NCBI GenBank assembly: GCA_944385365.1
Contig: CALWWW010000007.1
Coordinates: 40,337 to 104,336 of the forward strand
DNA from: an uncultured Oscillospiraceae bacterium
GTDB lineage: Bacteria > Bacillota > Clostridia > Oscillospirales > Oscillospiraceae
Length of the DNA stretch: 64,000 nucleotides
Reading direction: 5' to 3'
Numbering within the stretch: position 1 is the first letter of the stretch; every line of letters starts with the position of its first letter. The notes beneath the pieces were generated by a model. The model had not been told where the DNA came from. It saw only the letters and a program-made list of their open reading frames with translations, and did not search any database. Positions 14,296 through 23,985 of this stretch are shown here, piece after piece. The position numbers were made by a program, and so were the translations under genes.

Positions 14296-16164
14296 TTAGC
14301 CCTCGATGGTGCAGTACATGAAGTACTTGTAGCCCAGGGGGTTGGAGTAGAAGCCCTTGACACTGCTGTCCAGCATGTAAATGTCGGTGTAGAAGTACAG
14401 GGGCACGATGCAGCCGGTCTCCATCAGCATGTCTTCGGCCAGGTGCATCATCTCGTAGCGGACCTCGTTGTCCGTGCAGGACTTGATGTTGGAGATCAGC
14501 ACGTCGTAGGTCTCAGCCCAGGTGGCGTTCTCGGCCTTGTAGTCGATGCCGTAGGGGGTCAGGTCCAGGCTGTAGCCGGCCACAGAGGCATGGTCGCCCT
14601 TGCCGTACTGGACGTCGTTGTTGCCGGAACCGGAGGTCCACATATCCAGGAAGGAGATGGGATCGTTGTAGTCAGCCAGCCAGCCGTTACGGGCGATGGA
14701 GTAACCGCCGTCCTTACGGGTGTTCAGGAAGGTGTTCCACTCCTGGTTCTCCAGGTTCAGGGTGATGCCCACGCCGGACAGAGCGCTGGCCAGATACTCA
14801 CCGATGGCCTTGTGGCTGTCGCCGGTGTTGTACAGGTAGGTCAGAGCGGGGAAGTTGGTGAACTGCTGGGTGGACTCGTCGAAGTCATAGTACTTCTTCA
14901 GCGTCTCGATGGCGCTGGCGAAGTTGGACTCGTAAGCCTCGGGGGACACGTCGTAGTAGCCGGGATAGTCGTTGCCGCCGGCGGTCTCATAGAACTCGGT
15001 GCCGTCGGGGTTGGTAACGCCCATGGCAACGAAGGAGGAAGCAGGCTTCTGGCCGCCCTGTGCCACGCTCTCCACAATGTAGTTGCGGTCGAACAGCAGG
15101 GAAATGGCGTTGCGGATCTCAGCCTTGGCATTCTCAGCCTCAGCGCCGGTCAGACCGGAACCCTCGGGCAGAATGTCCTCGTTGATGTTCCAGCAGACAT
15201 AGTAGGTGCCCAGCTGGCCGGTGACGAAGTACTCGTCGGGATAGGTGGCCTGCAGGTTGGCGATTTCGTTGGTGGGCACATCGTCGATGAGCTGCCAGCT
15301 GCCGTTCTCGAAGTTGGTCAGCATGTTGTTGTTGTCATCGGACAGGTAGAAGTCGATCTGGGGCATGGTGATCAGATCGGCGTCCACATAGTGCTCGTTC
15401 TTGGTCAGGGTGATGACGCTGTTGTGCTCCCAGCCGGTCAGCGTGTAGGGACCGTTGGAAACATAGGTGGAGGGGTCGGTAGCCCAGGCTTCGTTGGCGA
15501 CCACGTCCTCACGGACCGGGTAGTAGGTGGGGAAAGCCAGCAGCTCATTCCAGTAGGAAACAGCATTGGCCAGGGTGACGACGATGGTCTTCTCGTCGGG
15601 AGCCTGGACGTTCAGCTTGGCGTCGGGGTTGACGAAGTTGCCGTCGGCGTCGGTCTCCCAGATTTCGTCGTAGCCGTCCACGACCTCGAACATGTAGCCG
15701 TAGTCGGCGGCCAGGTCCACAGAAGCGGCGCGGTTCCAGGCAAAGACAAAGTCATCGGCGGTGACGGGTTCGCCGTCGGACCAGGTCAGGCCGTCGCGCA
15801 GGGTGTAGGTGTAGGTGACGGTGCCGTCTTCGTTGGGAACGCCTTCCACCAGCTCTTCGGCGGCGTCGGCAACGATCTGCAGGGTGCCGTCCTCGGCCTG
15901 CTCCCAGGTGGCCAGACCGGAGAACAGGTGCACCACCATGGTAGCGCCGTCAACGGTGGAGTTCAGAGCGGGATCGATGGTGTCGGGCTCAGAGGCCAGG
16001 CAGACGGACAGGACACTGCCGTCGGCGGTGGTGGCGGTGCTGCCGTTGTTCTCCGTGGTGGCGGAGCCGTTGTCGGCAGTATCGCCGGTGGTGTCCTTGC
16101 TGCCGCAGGCAAACATGGACACGGACATGGTCAGCGCAAGGACCAATGCCACAAACTTTTTCAT
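14296..16164 (-). CDS. oppA: Oligopeptide ABC transporter substrate-binding lipoprotein
   Basis: A 622-residue protein of the SBP_bac_5 family that binds peptides outside the membrane and delivers them to OppBC. The start is ATG 16,164 (complement) with GGAAG upstream; an earlier in-frame ATG at 16,212 lacks a site. The N terminus MKKFVALVLALTMSVSMFAC is a lipoprotein signal with its lipidated Cys, followed by a long Ser/Thr/Gly linker. SBP_bac_5 landmarks include DGLTWSDGEPVTADDFVFAW, YVSNGPYTLTGW and AIGEYLASALSGVGI. It is the last gene of oppBCDF-A, and a hairpin precedes it. Peptide preference cannot be read from the sequence. Confidence 0.9.
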   Translation of the reverse strand: MKKFVALVLALTMSVSMFACGSKDTTGDTADNGSATTENNGSTATTADGSVLSVCLASEPDTIDPALNSTVDGATMVVHLFSGLATWEQAEDGTLQIVADAAEELVEGVPNEDGTVTYTYTLRDGLTWSDGEPVTADDFVFAWNRAASVDLAADYGYMFEVVDGYDEIWETDADGNFVNPDAKLNVQAPDEKTIVVTLANAVSYWNELLAFPTYYPVREDVVANEAWATDPSTYVSNGPYTLTGWEHNSVITLTKNEHYVDADLITMPQIDFYLSDDNNNMLTNFENGSWQLIDDVPTNEIANLQATYPDEYFVTGQLGTYYVCWNINEDILPEGSGLTGAEAENAKAEIRNAISLLFDRNYIVESVAQGGQKPASSFVAMGVTNPDGTEFYETAGGNDYPGYYDVSPEAYESNFASAIETLKKYYDFDESTQQFTNFPALTYLYNTGDSHKAIGEYLASALSGVGITLNLENQEWNTFLNTRKDGGYSIARNGWLADYNDPISFLDMWTSGSGNNDVQYGKGDHASVAGYSLDLTPYGIDYKAENATWAETYDVLISNIKSCTDNEVRYEMMHLAEDMLMETGCIVPLYFYTDIYMLDSSVKGFYSNPLGYKYFMYCTIEG

Positions 16165-16193
16165 TTTTGGTACTTCCTTTCCAAAAAGATATC

Positions 16194-16218
16194 CAATATG
16201 CACAGAGTGCACATATTG
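16194..16218 (-). promoter_or_regulatory. Intercistronic hairpin before oppA
   Basis: CAATATG-CAC-AGA-GTG-CA-CATATTG forms a stem-loop in the short gap between oppF and oppA. Such structures often protect or terminate part of a transcript so that the binding protein is made in excess. That role is inferred here. Confidence 0.4.
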
Positions 16219-16236
16219 ACGGGAGGGGGATTACGC

Positions 16237-17214
16237 CTAGTCCATATGGTGGCAGGCAACAAAGTGTCCGCTGGACACCTCGCGGAATTCCGGCATAGAC
16301 TCGGCGCACAGCTTGGTGGCGTGGGGGCAGCGGGTCCGGAAGGGACAGCCGGAGGGGGCGTTGAGGGGGCTGGGAATGTCGCCGGTCAGCATAATGCGCT
16401 GGTTGGCCCGGGCGATCTTGGGATCGGGCACCGGCACCGCCGACAGCAGGGACTTGGAGTAGGGATGCAGGGGATGGTTGTAAATCTCCTCGGCATCGGC
16501 CAGCTCCACCATCTTGCCCAGGTACATGACGGCGATGCGGTCACTGATGTGACGCACCACCAGCAGGTCGTGGGCGATGAACAGGTACGTCAGACCCAGC
16601 TTCTCCTGGAGCTCGTCGAACATGTTGATGACCTGGGCCTGAATGGACACGTCCAGGGCGGAAACGGGCTCGTCGCAGACGATGAAATCGGGGTTCACGG
16701 CCAAGGCACGGGCGATGCCGATACGCTGGCGCTGGCCGCCTGAGAACTCGTGGGCATACCGGGAGGCGTGCTCACTGTTGAGGCCCACGTGGCCCATGAG
16801 CTCCAGAATCCGCTCCCGGCGCTCCTCCTTGGAGGAGTAGAGCTTGTGGACGTCCAGGGGCTCGCCGATGATATCGGAGACGGTCATACGGGGATTCAGG
16901 GAGGAGTAGGGGTCCTGGAACACCATGGTGGCCTTCTTGCGGAACTCGTTGATGTCCTCCTTGGTGGCAATGCGCTTGCCGTTGTACCACACCTCGCCGG
17001 AGGTGGGCTTGTAGAGGTGCAGGATGGTGCGTCCCACGGTGGTCTTGCCGCAGCCGGACTCGCCCACCAGACCCAGGGTTTCACCCTTGCGGATGGAGAA
17101 GGAGACGCCGTCCACCGCCTTCAGCGGCTTGGACTTGAACAGTCCCATATTGATATTGAAGTGCTGCTTCAAGTCCTTGACTTCCAGCAGCGGCTGATTC
17201 ATCAGATCACTCAT
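16237..17214 (-). CDS. oppF: Oligopeptide ABC transporter ATP-binding protein OppF
   Basis: A 325-residue ATPase that powers peptide import with OppD. Walker A is GESGCGKTT at 51-59, the Q-loop is VFQDP near 98-102, the signature is FSGGQRQRI near 157-165, and Walker B is FIVCDEP near 177. The C terminus has the oligopeptide-transporter extension with the cysteine motif [15 protein letters not shown] (oligo_HPY domain), which distinguishes it from generic ABC ATPases. The start overlaps the oppD stop by 4 bases, so the genes are coupled. Assignment as F rather than D rests on the Walker A form and order. Confidence 0.9.
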   Translation of the reverse strand: MSDLMNQPLLEVKDLKQHFNINMGLFKSKPLKAVDGVSFSIRKGETLGLVGESGCGKTTVGRTILHLYKPTSGEVWYNGKRIATKEDINEFRKKATMVFQDPYSSLNPRMTVSDIIGEPLDVHKLYSSKEERRERILELMGHVGLNSEHASRYAHEFSGGQRQRIGIARALAVNPDFIVCDEPVSALDVSIQAQVINMFDELQEKLGLTYLFIAHDLLVVRHISDRIAVMYLGKMVELADAEEIYNHPLHPYSKSLLSAVPVPDPKIARANQRIMLTGDIPSPLNAPSGCPFRTRCPHATKLCAESMPEFREVSSGHFVACHHMD

Positions 17215-18233
17215 TGGGCGTCACTCCCTTCGTTGGTGTTGTCCAGCGACAGCTCGCCGGATTCCAGGCCCAGCTTGACGTTCATCCAGCAGGCGGCCTG
17301 GTGCATGTCGTTGATCTGCATACGCTGGCAGCGCTCCCGCAGGCAAATCTTCATGGCTGCGTCGCAGCGGGGGGCAAAGGGGCAGCCCGCGGGCATGTTC
17401 AGCAGATCGATGGGGGTGCCGGTGATGGGCCGCAGCTTCTGGCCCGCCGTCTCCGCCGAGGGGATGGACCGCATGAGGCCCTTGGTGTACTCGTGACGGG
17501 GATTGTAGAAAATCTCGTCGGCGGTGCCCTGCTCGCAGATGGAACCGGCGTACATGACGATGACCTCGTCGCACATCTGGGCCACAACGCCCAGGTCGTG
17601 AGTAATCATAATGATGGCCATGCCCAATTCCTTTTGCAGCTGCTGCATCAGCTCCAGAATCTGAGCCTGAATGGTCACGTCCAGGGCCGTGGTGGGCTCG
17701 TCGGCAATCAGAATGTCGGGCTCACAGGCCAGGGCCATGGCAATCATAATACGCTGGCGCATACCGCCGGAGAACTCGAAGGGATACTGCTTCATGCGCT
17801 TTTCCGGCTCGTTGATGTTGACCAGCCGCAGCATTTCAATGGCCCGTTCCTTGGCCTGCTGCTTGTTGCGGTTGGTGTGCAGGAGGATGGCCTCCATGAG
17901 CTGGTGGCCGATGGTGTAGGTGGGGTTCAGGGAGGTCATGGGGTCCTGGAAGATGATGGACACCTTGTTGCCGCGGACCGTCTTCATCACCTTTTCACCG
18001 GCGCCCACCAGCTCCTGGCCGTCCAGCTTAATGGAGCCGCCGACGATTTTGCCGGTGGAGGCCAGAATCTGCATGATGGAGTAGGCGGTGACGGACTTGC
18101 CGGAACCGGATTCGCCCACGATGCCCAGAACCTTGCCGTGGTCCAGATTGAAAGACACGCCGTTGACGGCCTTTACTTCACCGGCGTCGGTGAAAAAGGA
18201 GGTATGGAGGTCTTTTACTTCAAGCAATGCCAT
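17211..18233 (-). CDS. oppD: Oligopeptide ABC transporter ATP-binding protein OppD
   Basis: A 340-residue ATPase paired with OppF. Walker A is GESGSGKSV at 40-48, followed by [15 protein letters not shown], the signature [15 protein letters not shown] and Walker [13 protein letters not shown]. This is the typical D-subunit wording (FSGGMRQR). The C terminus carries [14 protein letters not shown], the conserved cysteine cluster of oligopeptide ATPases. It lies between oppC and oppF with a 4-base overlap to oppF. Location is the cytoplasmic face of the membrane. Confidence 0.92.
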   Translation of the reverse strand: MALLEVKDLHTSFFTDAGEVKAVNGVSFNLDHGKVLGIVGESGSGKSVTAYSIMQILASTGKIVGGSIKLDGQELVGAGEKVMKTVRGNKVSIIFQDPMTSLNPTYTIGHQLMEAILLHTNRNKQQAKERAIEMLRLVNINEPEKRMKQYPFEFSGGMRQRIMIAMALACEPDILIADEPTTALDVTIQAQILELMQQLQKELGMAIIMITHDLGVVAQMCDEVIVMYAGSICEQGTADEIFYNPRHEYTKGLMRSIPSAETAGQKLRPITGTPIDLLNMPAGCPFAPRCDAAMKICLRERCQRMQINDMHQAACWMNVKLGLESGELSLDNTNEGSDAQ

Positions 18234-18254
18234 AGTGGTTCATACGCTCCTTTC

Positions 18255-19316
18255 TCAGCTGTTGAGCTTGGGATCAAAGGCATCGCGCAGACCGTCGCCG
18301 AAGAGGTTCAGGGACAGCACGATGAGAGAGATCACAATAGCGGGGAAGATCAAACGGTAGGGGTACGAGCTGAGACCGTTGAGGGCCTCGGAGGCCAGAG
18401 AGCCCAGGGAGGGCATGGGGGCGTTGACGCCCAGGCCCAGGAAGGACAGATAGCTCTCGGTAAAGATGGCGCTGGGGATTTGCAGGGCCGTGGAAATGAT
18501 GATAACGCTGATGCAGTTGGGAATCAGGTGCTTGGTGATGACCCACTTGCCGCGGGCGCCGGTGGCCTGAGCGGCCAGGACGTACTCCTGCTCGCGGAGG
18601 GACAGAATCTGACCGCGAATCAGACGGGCCATGGAGACCCAGTACAGCAGGCCGAAGACGATAAACAGGCTGATCATGTTGGTGCCCAACTGGGCCAGCA
18701 CTGTGCCTTCCAGCTTCGACTCCAGCGCCTGTTTCAATACCGTTGCCAACAGAATGATCATCAGCATATCCGGCAGAGAGTAGATGATATCGACGATACG
18801 CATGATGACCAGGTCCACCTTGCCGCCGCAGTAGCCGGCGATGGAGCCGATGGTCATGCCGATGACAAGCACGATGATGCTGGCAAAGAAGCCGACGGCC
18901 AGGGAGACGCGGGCGCCGTAGATGACACGGATAAAGTAGTCGCGTCCGGCGGCGTCGGTACCGAAGATGTGGGGGAAGACGGACTCGCCGGCTTCGATCA
19001 TCTTCTGTTCTGTGGCGCCGTACTCAAAGGGCGCCAGATTGTTATAGGAAGCGTCCACGGGCTTGCCGGGAACCACGCCCAACGCCTGATCGTAGGAGTA
19101 GGGCCAGAACATGGGCAGGAAGATGGACATGAGGGCGATAATTACAATAATGAAGAAGCAGACCGTGGCGACCTTGTTCTTCAGCAGACGCTTGACGCCG
19201 TCCTGGAAGAACGTGGACGAGGGACGCATCTGCACCATGTATTCTTTTTCGGCCTCGGTGGCAGGGATGAAATCATCCATTTTAACGTGGAGGCTCGGAA
19301 ATTTTTTCTTATCCAT
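18255..19316 (-). CDS. oppC: Oligopeptide ABC transporter permease OppC
   Basis: A 353-residue inner-membrane permease. An N-terminal cytoplasmic tail (MDKKKFPSLHVKMDDF) leads to TM1 (VCFFIIVIIALMSIFLPMFW) and a large extracytoplasmic loop containing the OppC-type IFGTDAAGRDYFIRVIYGAR. The core ABC permease domain follows, with the EAA-like motif YVLAAQATGARGKWVITKHL. Six membrane segments are expected. Spacing to oppB is 23 bases and to oppD is 21 bases, so one transcript is likely. Confidence 0.92.
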   Translation of the reverse strand: MDKKKFPSLHVKMDDFIPATEAEKEYMVQMRPSSTFFQDGVKRLLKNKVATVCFFIIVIIALMSIFLPMFWPYSYDQALGVVPGKPVDASYNNLAPFEYGATEQKMIEAGESVFPHIFGTDAAGRDYFIRVIYGARVSLAVGFFASIIVLVIGMTIGSIAGYCGGKVDLVIMRIVDIIYSLPDMLMIILLATVLKQALESKLEGTVLAQLGTNMISLFIVFGLLYWVSMARLIRGQILSLREQEYVLAAQATGARGKWVITKHLIPNCISVIIISTALQIPSAIFTESYLSFLGLGVNAPMPSLGSLASEALNGLSSYPYRLIFPAIVISLIVLSLNLFGDGLRDAFDPKLNS

Positions 19317-19339
19317 AATTAAAACTGTCAGCCTCCTGG

Positions 19340-20266
19340 TTATTCCAAATTGATACGGGGATCGACGACTTTATAAAGAATGTCGGTGATCAGGTTCATT
19401 ACGACGATGAGGGTGGCCAGCACGATGGTGGTGCCCATGACCAGGGGGTAATCGCGGTTGGTAATGCTGTTGACGAAGTCACGGCCGATGCCGGGCACGG
19501 CGAAGATTTTCTCCACCACCAGGGAGCCGGTGACGATGTAGGCCAGCATGGGGCCCAGATAGGTCAGCACGGGAATCAGGGAGTTTTTCAGCGCATGGCC
19601 GAAGATGATGCGGTAACCGGCCACGCCCTTGGCCCGGGCGGTGCGGATGTAGTCCTGACCCAGCACGTCCAGCATGGAGGAACGGGTCAAACGGGTGATG
19701 TAAGCGGCAGGGTAGAGGGCCAGCGTGATGACCGGCAGAATCAGACCCGACGCCGTGGTACCGTTGGCCGGAAGGATGGCCAGCTTGACGGCAAAGAGCG
19801 TCAGCAGCAGCGAACCCATAATAAAGGAGGGCATGGAGACGAAAGCCGTGGTGATGACCATGATAACCTTGTCGATGATCTTGTTGCGGCGCAGGGCGGC
19901 AACGGAACCCAGGACGATGCCCACCACGGCGGCACAGGCAGCGGCGATGACGCCCAGCTTGGCCGAGACCTTGAGGCCGGTGCTGATGATGTCAATGACA
20001 TCACGGCCGCGCTGTTTCAGAGAGGGGCCGAACTCCAAATGCAGAACGTCTTTCAGATAGGTGATGTACTGCTCAAACACCGGCTTGTCCAGGCCGTATT
20101 TGGCTTCCATGGCCGCCTGGGCAGCGGGGGTGACGGCTTTCTCGCTGAGGAACGGGCCGCCGGGGATGATGCGCGTGACAAAGAACGTCACGGTGATCAC
20201 CACCCATACGGTCAAAATCGCCAGCAGAATTCGTTTGAGGATGTACATCAGGGTTTTTGAATTCAC
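19340..20266 (-). CDS. oppB: Oligopeptide ABC transporter permease OppB
   Basis: A 308-residue permease and the first gene of the leftward opp operon. The start MNSKTLMYILKRILLAILTV is followed by a first membrane helix and the OppB-type loop (AAMEAKYGLDKPVFEQYITY). The EAA-like motif YIRTARAKGVAGYRIIFGHA is followed by LKNSLIPVLTYLGPMLAYI. The C-terminal PGIGRDFVNSITNRDYPLVM is diagnostic for OppB/DppB permeases. With OppC it forms the channel. A 25-bp palindrome lies about 57 bases upstream of its start. Confidence 0.92.
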   Translation of the reverse strand: MNSKTLMYILKRILLAILTVWVVITVTFFVTRIIPGGPFLSEKAVTPAAQAAMEAKYGLDKPVFEQYITYLKDVLHLEFGPSLKQRGRDVIDIISTGLKVSAKLGVIAAACAAVVGIVLGSVAALRRNKIIDKVIMVITTAFVSMPSFIMGSLLLTLFAVKLAILPANGTTASGLILPVITLALYPAAYITRLTRSSMLDVLGQDYIRTARAKGVAGYRIIFGHALKNSLIPVLTYLGPMLAYIVTGSLVVEKIFAVPGIGRDFVNSITNRDYPLVMGTTIVLATLIVVMNLITDILYKVVDPRINLE

Positions 20267-20322
20267 AGGGGGTTCACCTCATTTCAAGTTTGTGGAGAAA
20301 GCCGCTTTTTTGCAACAAAAAG

Positions 20323-20347
20323 TCATGCAAGGGTGACCCTTGCATGA
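20323..20347. promoter_or_regulatory. Perfect 25-bp palindrome in the opp leader
   Basis: TCATGCAAGGGT-G-ACCCTTGCATGA, 12-bp perfect arms around one base, located in the oppB upstream region. In the leftward transcript it is followed by CTTTTTG. It may be an operator, or a hairpin that attenuates transcription before oppB. Sequence alone cannot separate the two. Confidence 0.6.
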
Positions 20348-21795
20348 TACAGGCTCCCATCCGAATGCTATCTCAAACCCAAGATACTTTACTAGATTAT
20401 TCAGACATCTGCGTAAAAAAGCAAGTAAAAATCCTTTCTTTTTTCAAAAAACCGCCAATATGCGATCAAATAATGCGATTTTTAGATTTAGCGAGAAAAA
20501 GTACCAAAGAATTGTCCGTGACGGACGGATGGGGAGAGCTTGCAAAACGGAATAATTATCCGCAACAGAATGAGGAAAGAATCTGTCGCTCCAACGGAGA
20601 CAAATGGTTGTATGCAGTGTAAAAGATTTGTCAACAAAAAATTCTGCAAACGAAAAACACGGCGGTTTTGTAATGTAGCATGGAACATGACAACAGAAAC
20701 ACGATGGACTGGGAGAAAACGGTGTCCGCCTGACAAAGACGATTTTGGTGAACGGTAATTGAAATGCCAACTTTTTTCCATAAAACCGGCAGGGAAGTCC
20801 GGCGGGTCCGCCGGGAAAATTCCCAACGTCCGGGGCCGTTGCCCCTGGGAAAAGTCCAACAAAAACCAAGAAAACAGCAGGAGCCATCGGGGCTGCCGGA
20901 AGGAAGTTTACCGCCGATTTGGAACCTGCGGCAGCTTCGGAGGGCAAAAAACAGGCAAATCATACAATGTGTAGGAGGATTTCTCGTTGGGCATCCCGCG
21001 GCGGACAGTGGAAATCCTGGAAAAGCCGACGAAGTTCCAAAAAGAAACGGACGCCATTTTGTGGAAAGTGATGAAAAACAAAACTGGTGCAACCGTATGG
21101 TTGAACCCGCCGGAAGCGATGCCCACGGGACGAAAACGACAGATGGACGGACGGGACCGGCGGGGAGAATTTTCCTGCTGTTTTTGGGCGTCCGCTGGAA
21201 AGTTGGCCGGAAAACAGAACGGTTTTCCGGAGAAAAACCGGGAGAAACCGGACGGAACAACGGGAAATCCCACAGGCCGTTCCCAAAGGGGTCACGGCGG
21301 GAGTATGGGAAAATCTGCAAGAGAAATTGTACAAAAAAATAAGAGACCGCCGCCGACGGCCCGGCCCAGGGAGCAGGGGCCGGACCGTTGGCGGCGGACC
21401 GGGGAGCAGGAGGGAATTTCCGGCAATATGAACCAATTTCTATTTTCTGCCCGCCAATGGTAAAAAACATCTTGCAAGTGGAAAAAGAATTGTGTATTAT
21501 CAATTTGGACAGAAAAACTCAACTTTTAATCCGTAAAAAGTTATCGAAACATTTGTAGCGAGTTCTTTGTCACACGTTGGAAACAGGGAGGGGGCAGGGG
21601 TGGCAGCCCCGGAGATGCTGCCGGTTGCAAGGGTCCCGCCGGAGGGGGAAATCACCGTTCTACCCGGCGGAACGGGACAAAAACCAGTAAAAAGTTGAAA
21701 ATTCCTGAAAGACAAATTGTATGAGGATTTGCACCGCCTTTTGGGGTGGTATTGGGGCGAACGGACGCCACATCAAAAAAGAGGAGTGAGTGATT
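20348..21795. other. 1.45-kb gene-free, purine-biased, hairpin-rich stretch
   Basis: No frame here has both a convincing product and a normal start. The + strand is unusually rich in A and G over long runs, so the - strand shows long pyrimidine-derived open frames (Phe/Ser/Pro/Arg-rich) that look artefactual. Several strong hairpins are present, for example CCGGAAAAC / GTTTTCCGG near 21,203-21,226 and a ~20-bp stem around 21,343-21,396 (CCGCCGCCGACGG...CCGTTGGCGGCGG). A TTG at 20,987 with GGAGGA upstream gives a 158-residue frame without recognisable features. A structured RNA or a decayed gene are both possible. Confidence 0.5.
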
Positions 21796-23091
21796 TTGAA
21801 GAGAAGGGCGAAGGGTATCTTTGTTGCCGCCAATAAAAACACGGCCAACTGTACGCCCGTGGAACTGAAGGTCCCGCCGCGGGTCCGGCTGCCGCTGGCG
21901 CTGCTGGGTACCAATTCCAGCTCGTTCACGGTGAAAAAGGGCGACACGGTGACCGTGGGCCAGCCCATTTCCACCTATGGCAGCGGCATCGGCGTGCCGC
22001 TCCATGCCACGGTGTCCGGCACCGTGGAGGGCATTGAAAAGCTGCGTCTGGCCACGGGCTATGTGGTGGACTCCCTGGTGATCGCCTCCGACGGCAAACA
22101 GACCGTCTGGGAAGGCGTCAAGCCGCCGGAGGTTCCCGATGCGCCGTCGTTCCTGGAAGCCATCCGCAACAGCGGCCTGGTGGGTCTGGGCGGCGCGGGC
22201 TTCCCCACCTGGGTCAAGCTCAACGCGTCGGTGGACCGTCTGATCATCAACGGTTCCGAGTGCGAGCCCTACTGCACCGCCGACCATGTGACCATGCGGG
22301 ACTACGCCGCCGATCTGGCCGAGGGCATCGCCATCGTCCAGTCCCGGCTGGCCATTGAAAAGACCATCATCGGCGTCAAACATCCGCCCCAGGCGCTGCT
22401 GGACGCCTTCTCCCAGATTCCCAATGTGGAGATTCAACAGCTGCGGGAGTTCTACCCCGTGGGCGCGGAAAAAATGCTGATTCTGGAGACCACAGGCCGT
22501 ATCGTCCCCGGCGGCAAGCTGCCCAAGGACGTGGGCTGCATGGTCCTCAATGTCAACACCGCCGTGTTTATCGCCCGGTACTTACGGACCGGTATGCCCC
22601 TGGTGCAGAAGCTGGTCACCGTGGACGGCTCCGCCGTCCGGACGCCGGGACTGGTCATCGCTCCCATCGGCACGCCGGTGGAGGCATTGTTCCAGGCTGT
22701 GGGCGGCTTCGTCCAGGAACCGGCCAAAATCATCTCCGGCGGCCCCATGATGGGCACGGCCCTGCCGGACCTGGAGTTCCCCCTGCTGTGGAACTGCGGC
22801 AGCCTGCTGGCCCTGGGCGCCAAAGAGGCCGTCAAGCCCGATTCCACCGCCTGCATCCGCTGCGGCCGCTGTGCCCAGCACTGTCCCATGAACCTCATGG
22901 CCTTTGAGATGACCGAGGCATTCGCCCGCAAGGACGTGGACCGGCTGCGCCAGATCGGCGCCAGCCTGTGCATGGAATGCGGCTGCTGCGCCTACGTCTG
23001 TCCCGCTCATCGGGATTTGGTCACCAGCCATAAGCTCATGAAACGGTTCCTGGCCACACAGCCCAAGAAGGAGGAGGCGAAATCATGCTGA
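21796..23091 (+). CDS. rnfC: Rnf complex subunit C
   Basis: A 431-residue peripheral subunit of the Rnf ferredoxin:NAD oxidoreductase. It carries NADH/FMN-binding and two [4Fe-4S] clusters. I prefer TTG 21,796, 9 bases after GAGGAG; GTG 21,790 is only 3 bases away. The glycine-rich FMN/NAD region GLVGLGGAGFPTWVKLN is followed by NGSECEPYCTADH. The C-terminal ferredoxin motifs are CIRCGRCAQHCP and CMECGCCAYVCP. It is slightly shorter than proteobacterial RnfC, as is usual in Clostridia. It is the first gene of rnfCDGEAB, and its stop overlaps the rnfD start. Confidence 0.93.
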   Translation: MKRRAKGIFVAANKNTANCTPVELKVPPRVRLPLALLGTNSSSFTVKKGDTVTVGQPISTYGSGIGVPLHATVSGTVEGIEKLRLATGYVVDSLVIASDGKQTVWEGVKPPEVPDAPSFLEAIRNSGLVGLGGAGFPTWVKLNASVDRLIINGSECEPYCTADHVTMRDYAADLAEGIAIVQSRLAIEKTIIGVKHPPQALLDAFSQIPNVEIQQLREFYPVGAEKMLILETTGRIVPGGKLPKDVGCMVLNVNTAVFIARYLRTGMPLVQKLVTVDGSAVRTPGLVIAPIGTPVEALFQAVGGFVQEPAKIISGGPMMGTALPDLEFPLLWNCGSLLALGAKEAVKPDSTACIRCGRCAQHCPMNLMAFEMTEAFARKDVDRLRQIGASLCMECGCCAYVCPAHRDLVTSHKLMKRFLATQPKKEEAKSC

Positions 23092-23984
23092 AACTCATGG
23101 TCGTATCGTCCGCACCCCATATCTGGGGCAAGGACAGCACCCATACCATCATGCGCGATGTGCTCATCGCCCTGGTGCCCGCCCTGCTGGCCTCCATCTG
23201 GATTTTCGGCATCCGGACGCTGGCCGTCACCATCGTCTGCGTGGGCGTGGCCATGCTGGCTGAGGACCTGTTTGAACGGGTCACGGGCCGTCCCAATACC
23301 ATCAACGATCTGTCCGCCGCCGTCACCGGCACCCTGCTGGCCTTCTGCCTGCCCTGGGATATTCCCTATTGGGTGGCGGGCCTGGGCAGCGTCATCGCCA
23401 TTGTGGTGGTGAAGCAGCTCTTCGGCGGCATCGGTCAGAACTTCGCCAACCCCGCCATCACCGCCCGCGTCATCCTGCTGCTCTGCGGCTTCGGCGGGGC
23501 CATGACCACCTTTACGGTGGACGGCGTCACGGCGGCTACCCCCCTGGCCGACGGCGCGGTGTATCCCGGCCTGTCCGCCATGCTCCTGGGCACCCGCGGC
23601 GGCAGCCTGGGTGAGACCTGCACCATTGCGCTGCTCCTGGGCGGCGCGTACCTGCTGTACCGCCGGGTCATCACCTGGCACATCCCCGTGACCTACCTGG
23701 GCACAGTCTTTGTGGTGTCCCTGCTGGCCGGTCAGAATCTGGGGGTGCAGATGTTCGGCGGCGGCCTGATGCTGGGCGCGTTCTTCATGGCCACCGATTA
23801 CACCACGTCTCCCATGACCGACAAGGGCAAGCTGATCTACGGCGTGGGCTGCGGCCTGCTGACCATGATGATCCGCCTGTGGGGCTCCGTCCCCGAGGGC
23901 GTCAGCTACGCCATTCTGCTGATGAACATTCTCACGCCCCACATCGACCGTGTGGTGCGCATGAAGCCCCTGGGAGGTGCGTGA
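23085..23984 (+). CDS. rnfD: Rnf complex membrane subunit D
   Basis: A 299-residue membrane protein of the NqrB/RnfD family. It belongs to the ion-translocating core and normally carries a phosphoester-bound FMN on a threonine in an SGAT-like context. Hydrophobic segments are numerous (VLIALVPALLASIWIFGI, LAVTIVCVGVAMLAEDL). The conserved FGGIGQNFANPAITARV and MATDYTTSPMT blocks are visible; the latter supplies the FMN-threonine region. It is an integral membrane subunit. The start overlaps the rnfC stop and the end overlaps the rnfG ribosome site. Confidence 0.92.
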   Translation: MLKLMVVSSAPHIWGKDSTHTIMRDVLIALVPALLASIWIFGIRTLAVTIVCVGVAMLAEDLFERVTGRPNTINDLSAAVTGTLLAFCLPWDIPYWVAGLGSVIAIVVVKQLFGGIGQNFANPAITARVILLLCGFGGAMTTFTVDGVTAATPLADGAVYPGLSAMLLGTRGGSLGETCTIALLLGGAYLLYRRVITWHIPVTYLGTVFVVSLLAGQNLGVQMFGGGLMLGAFFMATDYTTSPMTDKGKLIYGVGCGLLTMMIRLWGSVPEGVSYAILLMNILTPHIDRVVRMKPLGGA

Positions 23985-23985
23985 T

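Noticed and set aside
14107-16743. 878-residue open frame on the + strand across oppA and oppF
   Set aside because: It is antisense to two well-recognised genes, Val/Gly/His-rich in the way GC-rich third positions create, and has no ribosome site. The same applies to long antisense frames at 17,214-19,322, 29,595-32,147, 49,052-51,130, 55,770-57,629 and 58,212-61,079.
20631-21503. 290-residue open frame on the - strand in the gene-free region, and 158/192-residue frames on the + strand
   Set aside because: Composition is extreme (Phe/Ser/Pro/Arg versus Lys/Gly/Arg), as expected from a purine-rich strand. No domain is recognisable. The one good ribosome site (before TTG 20,987) is not enough support.
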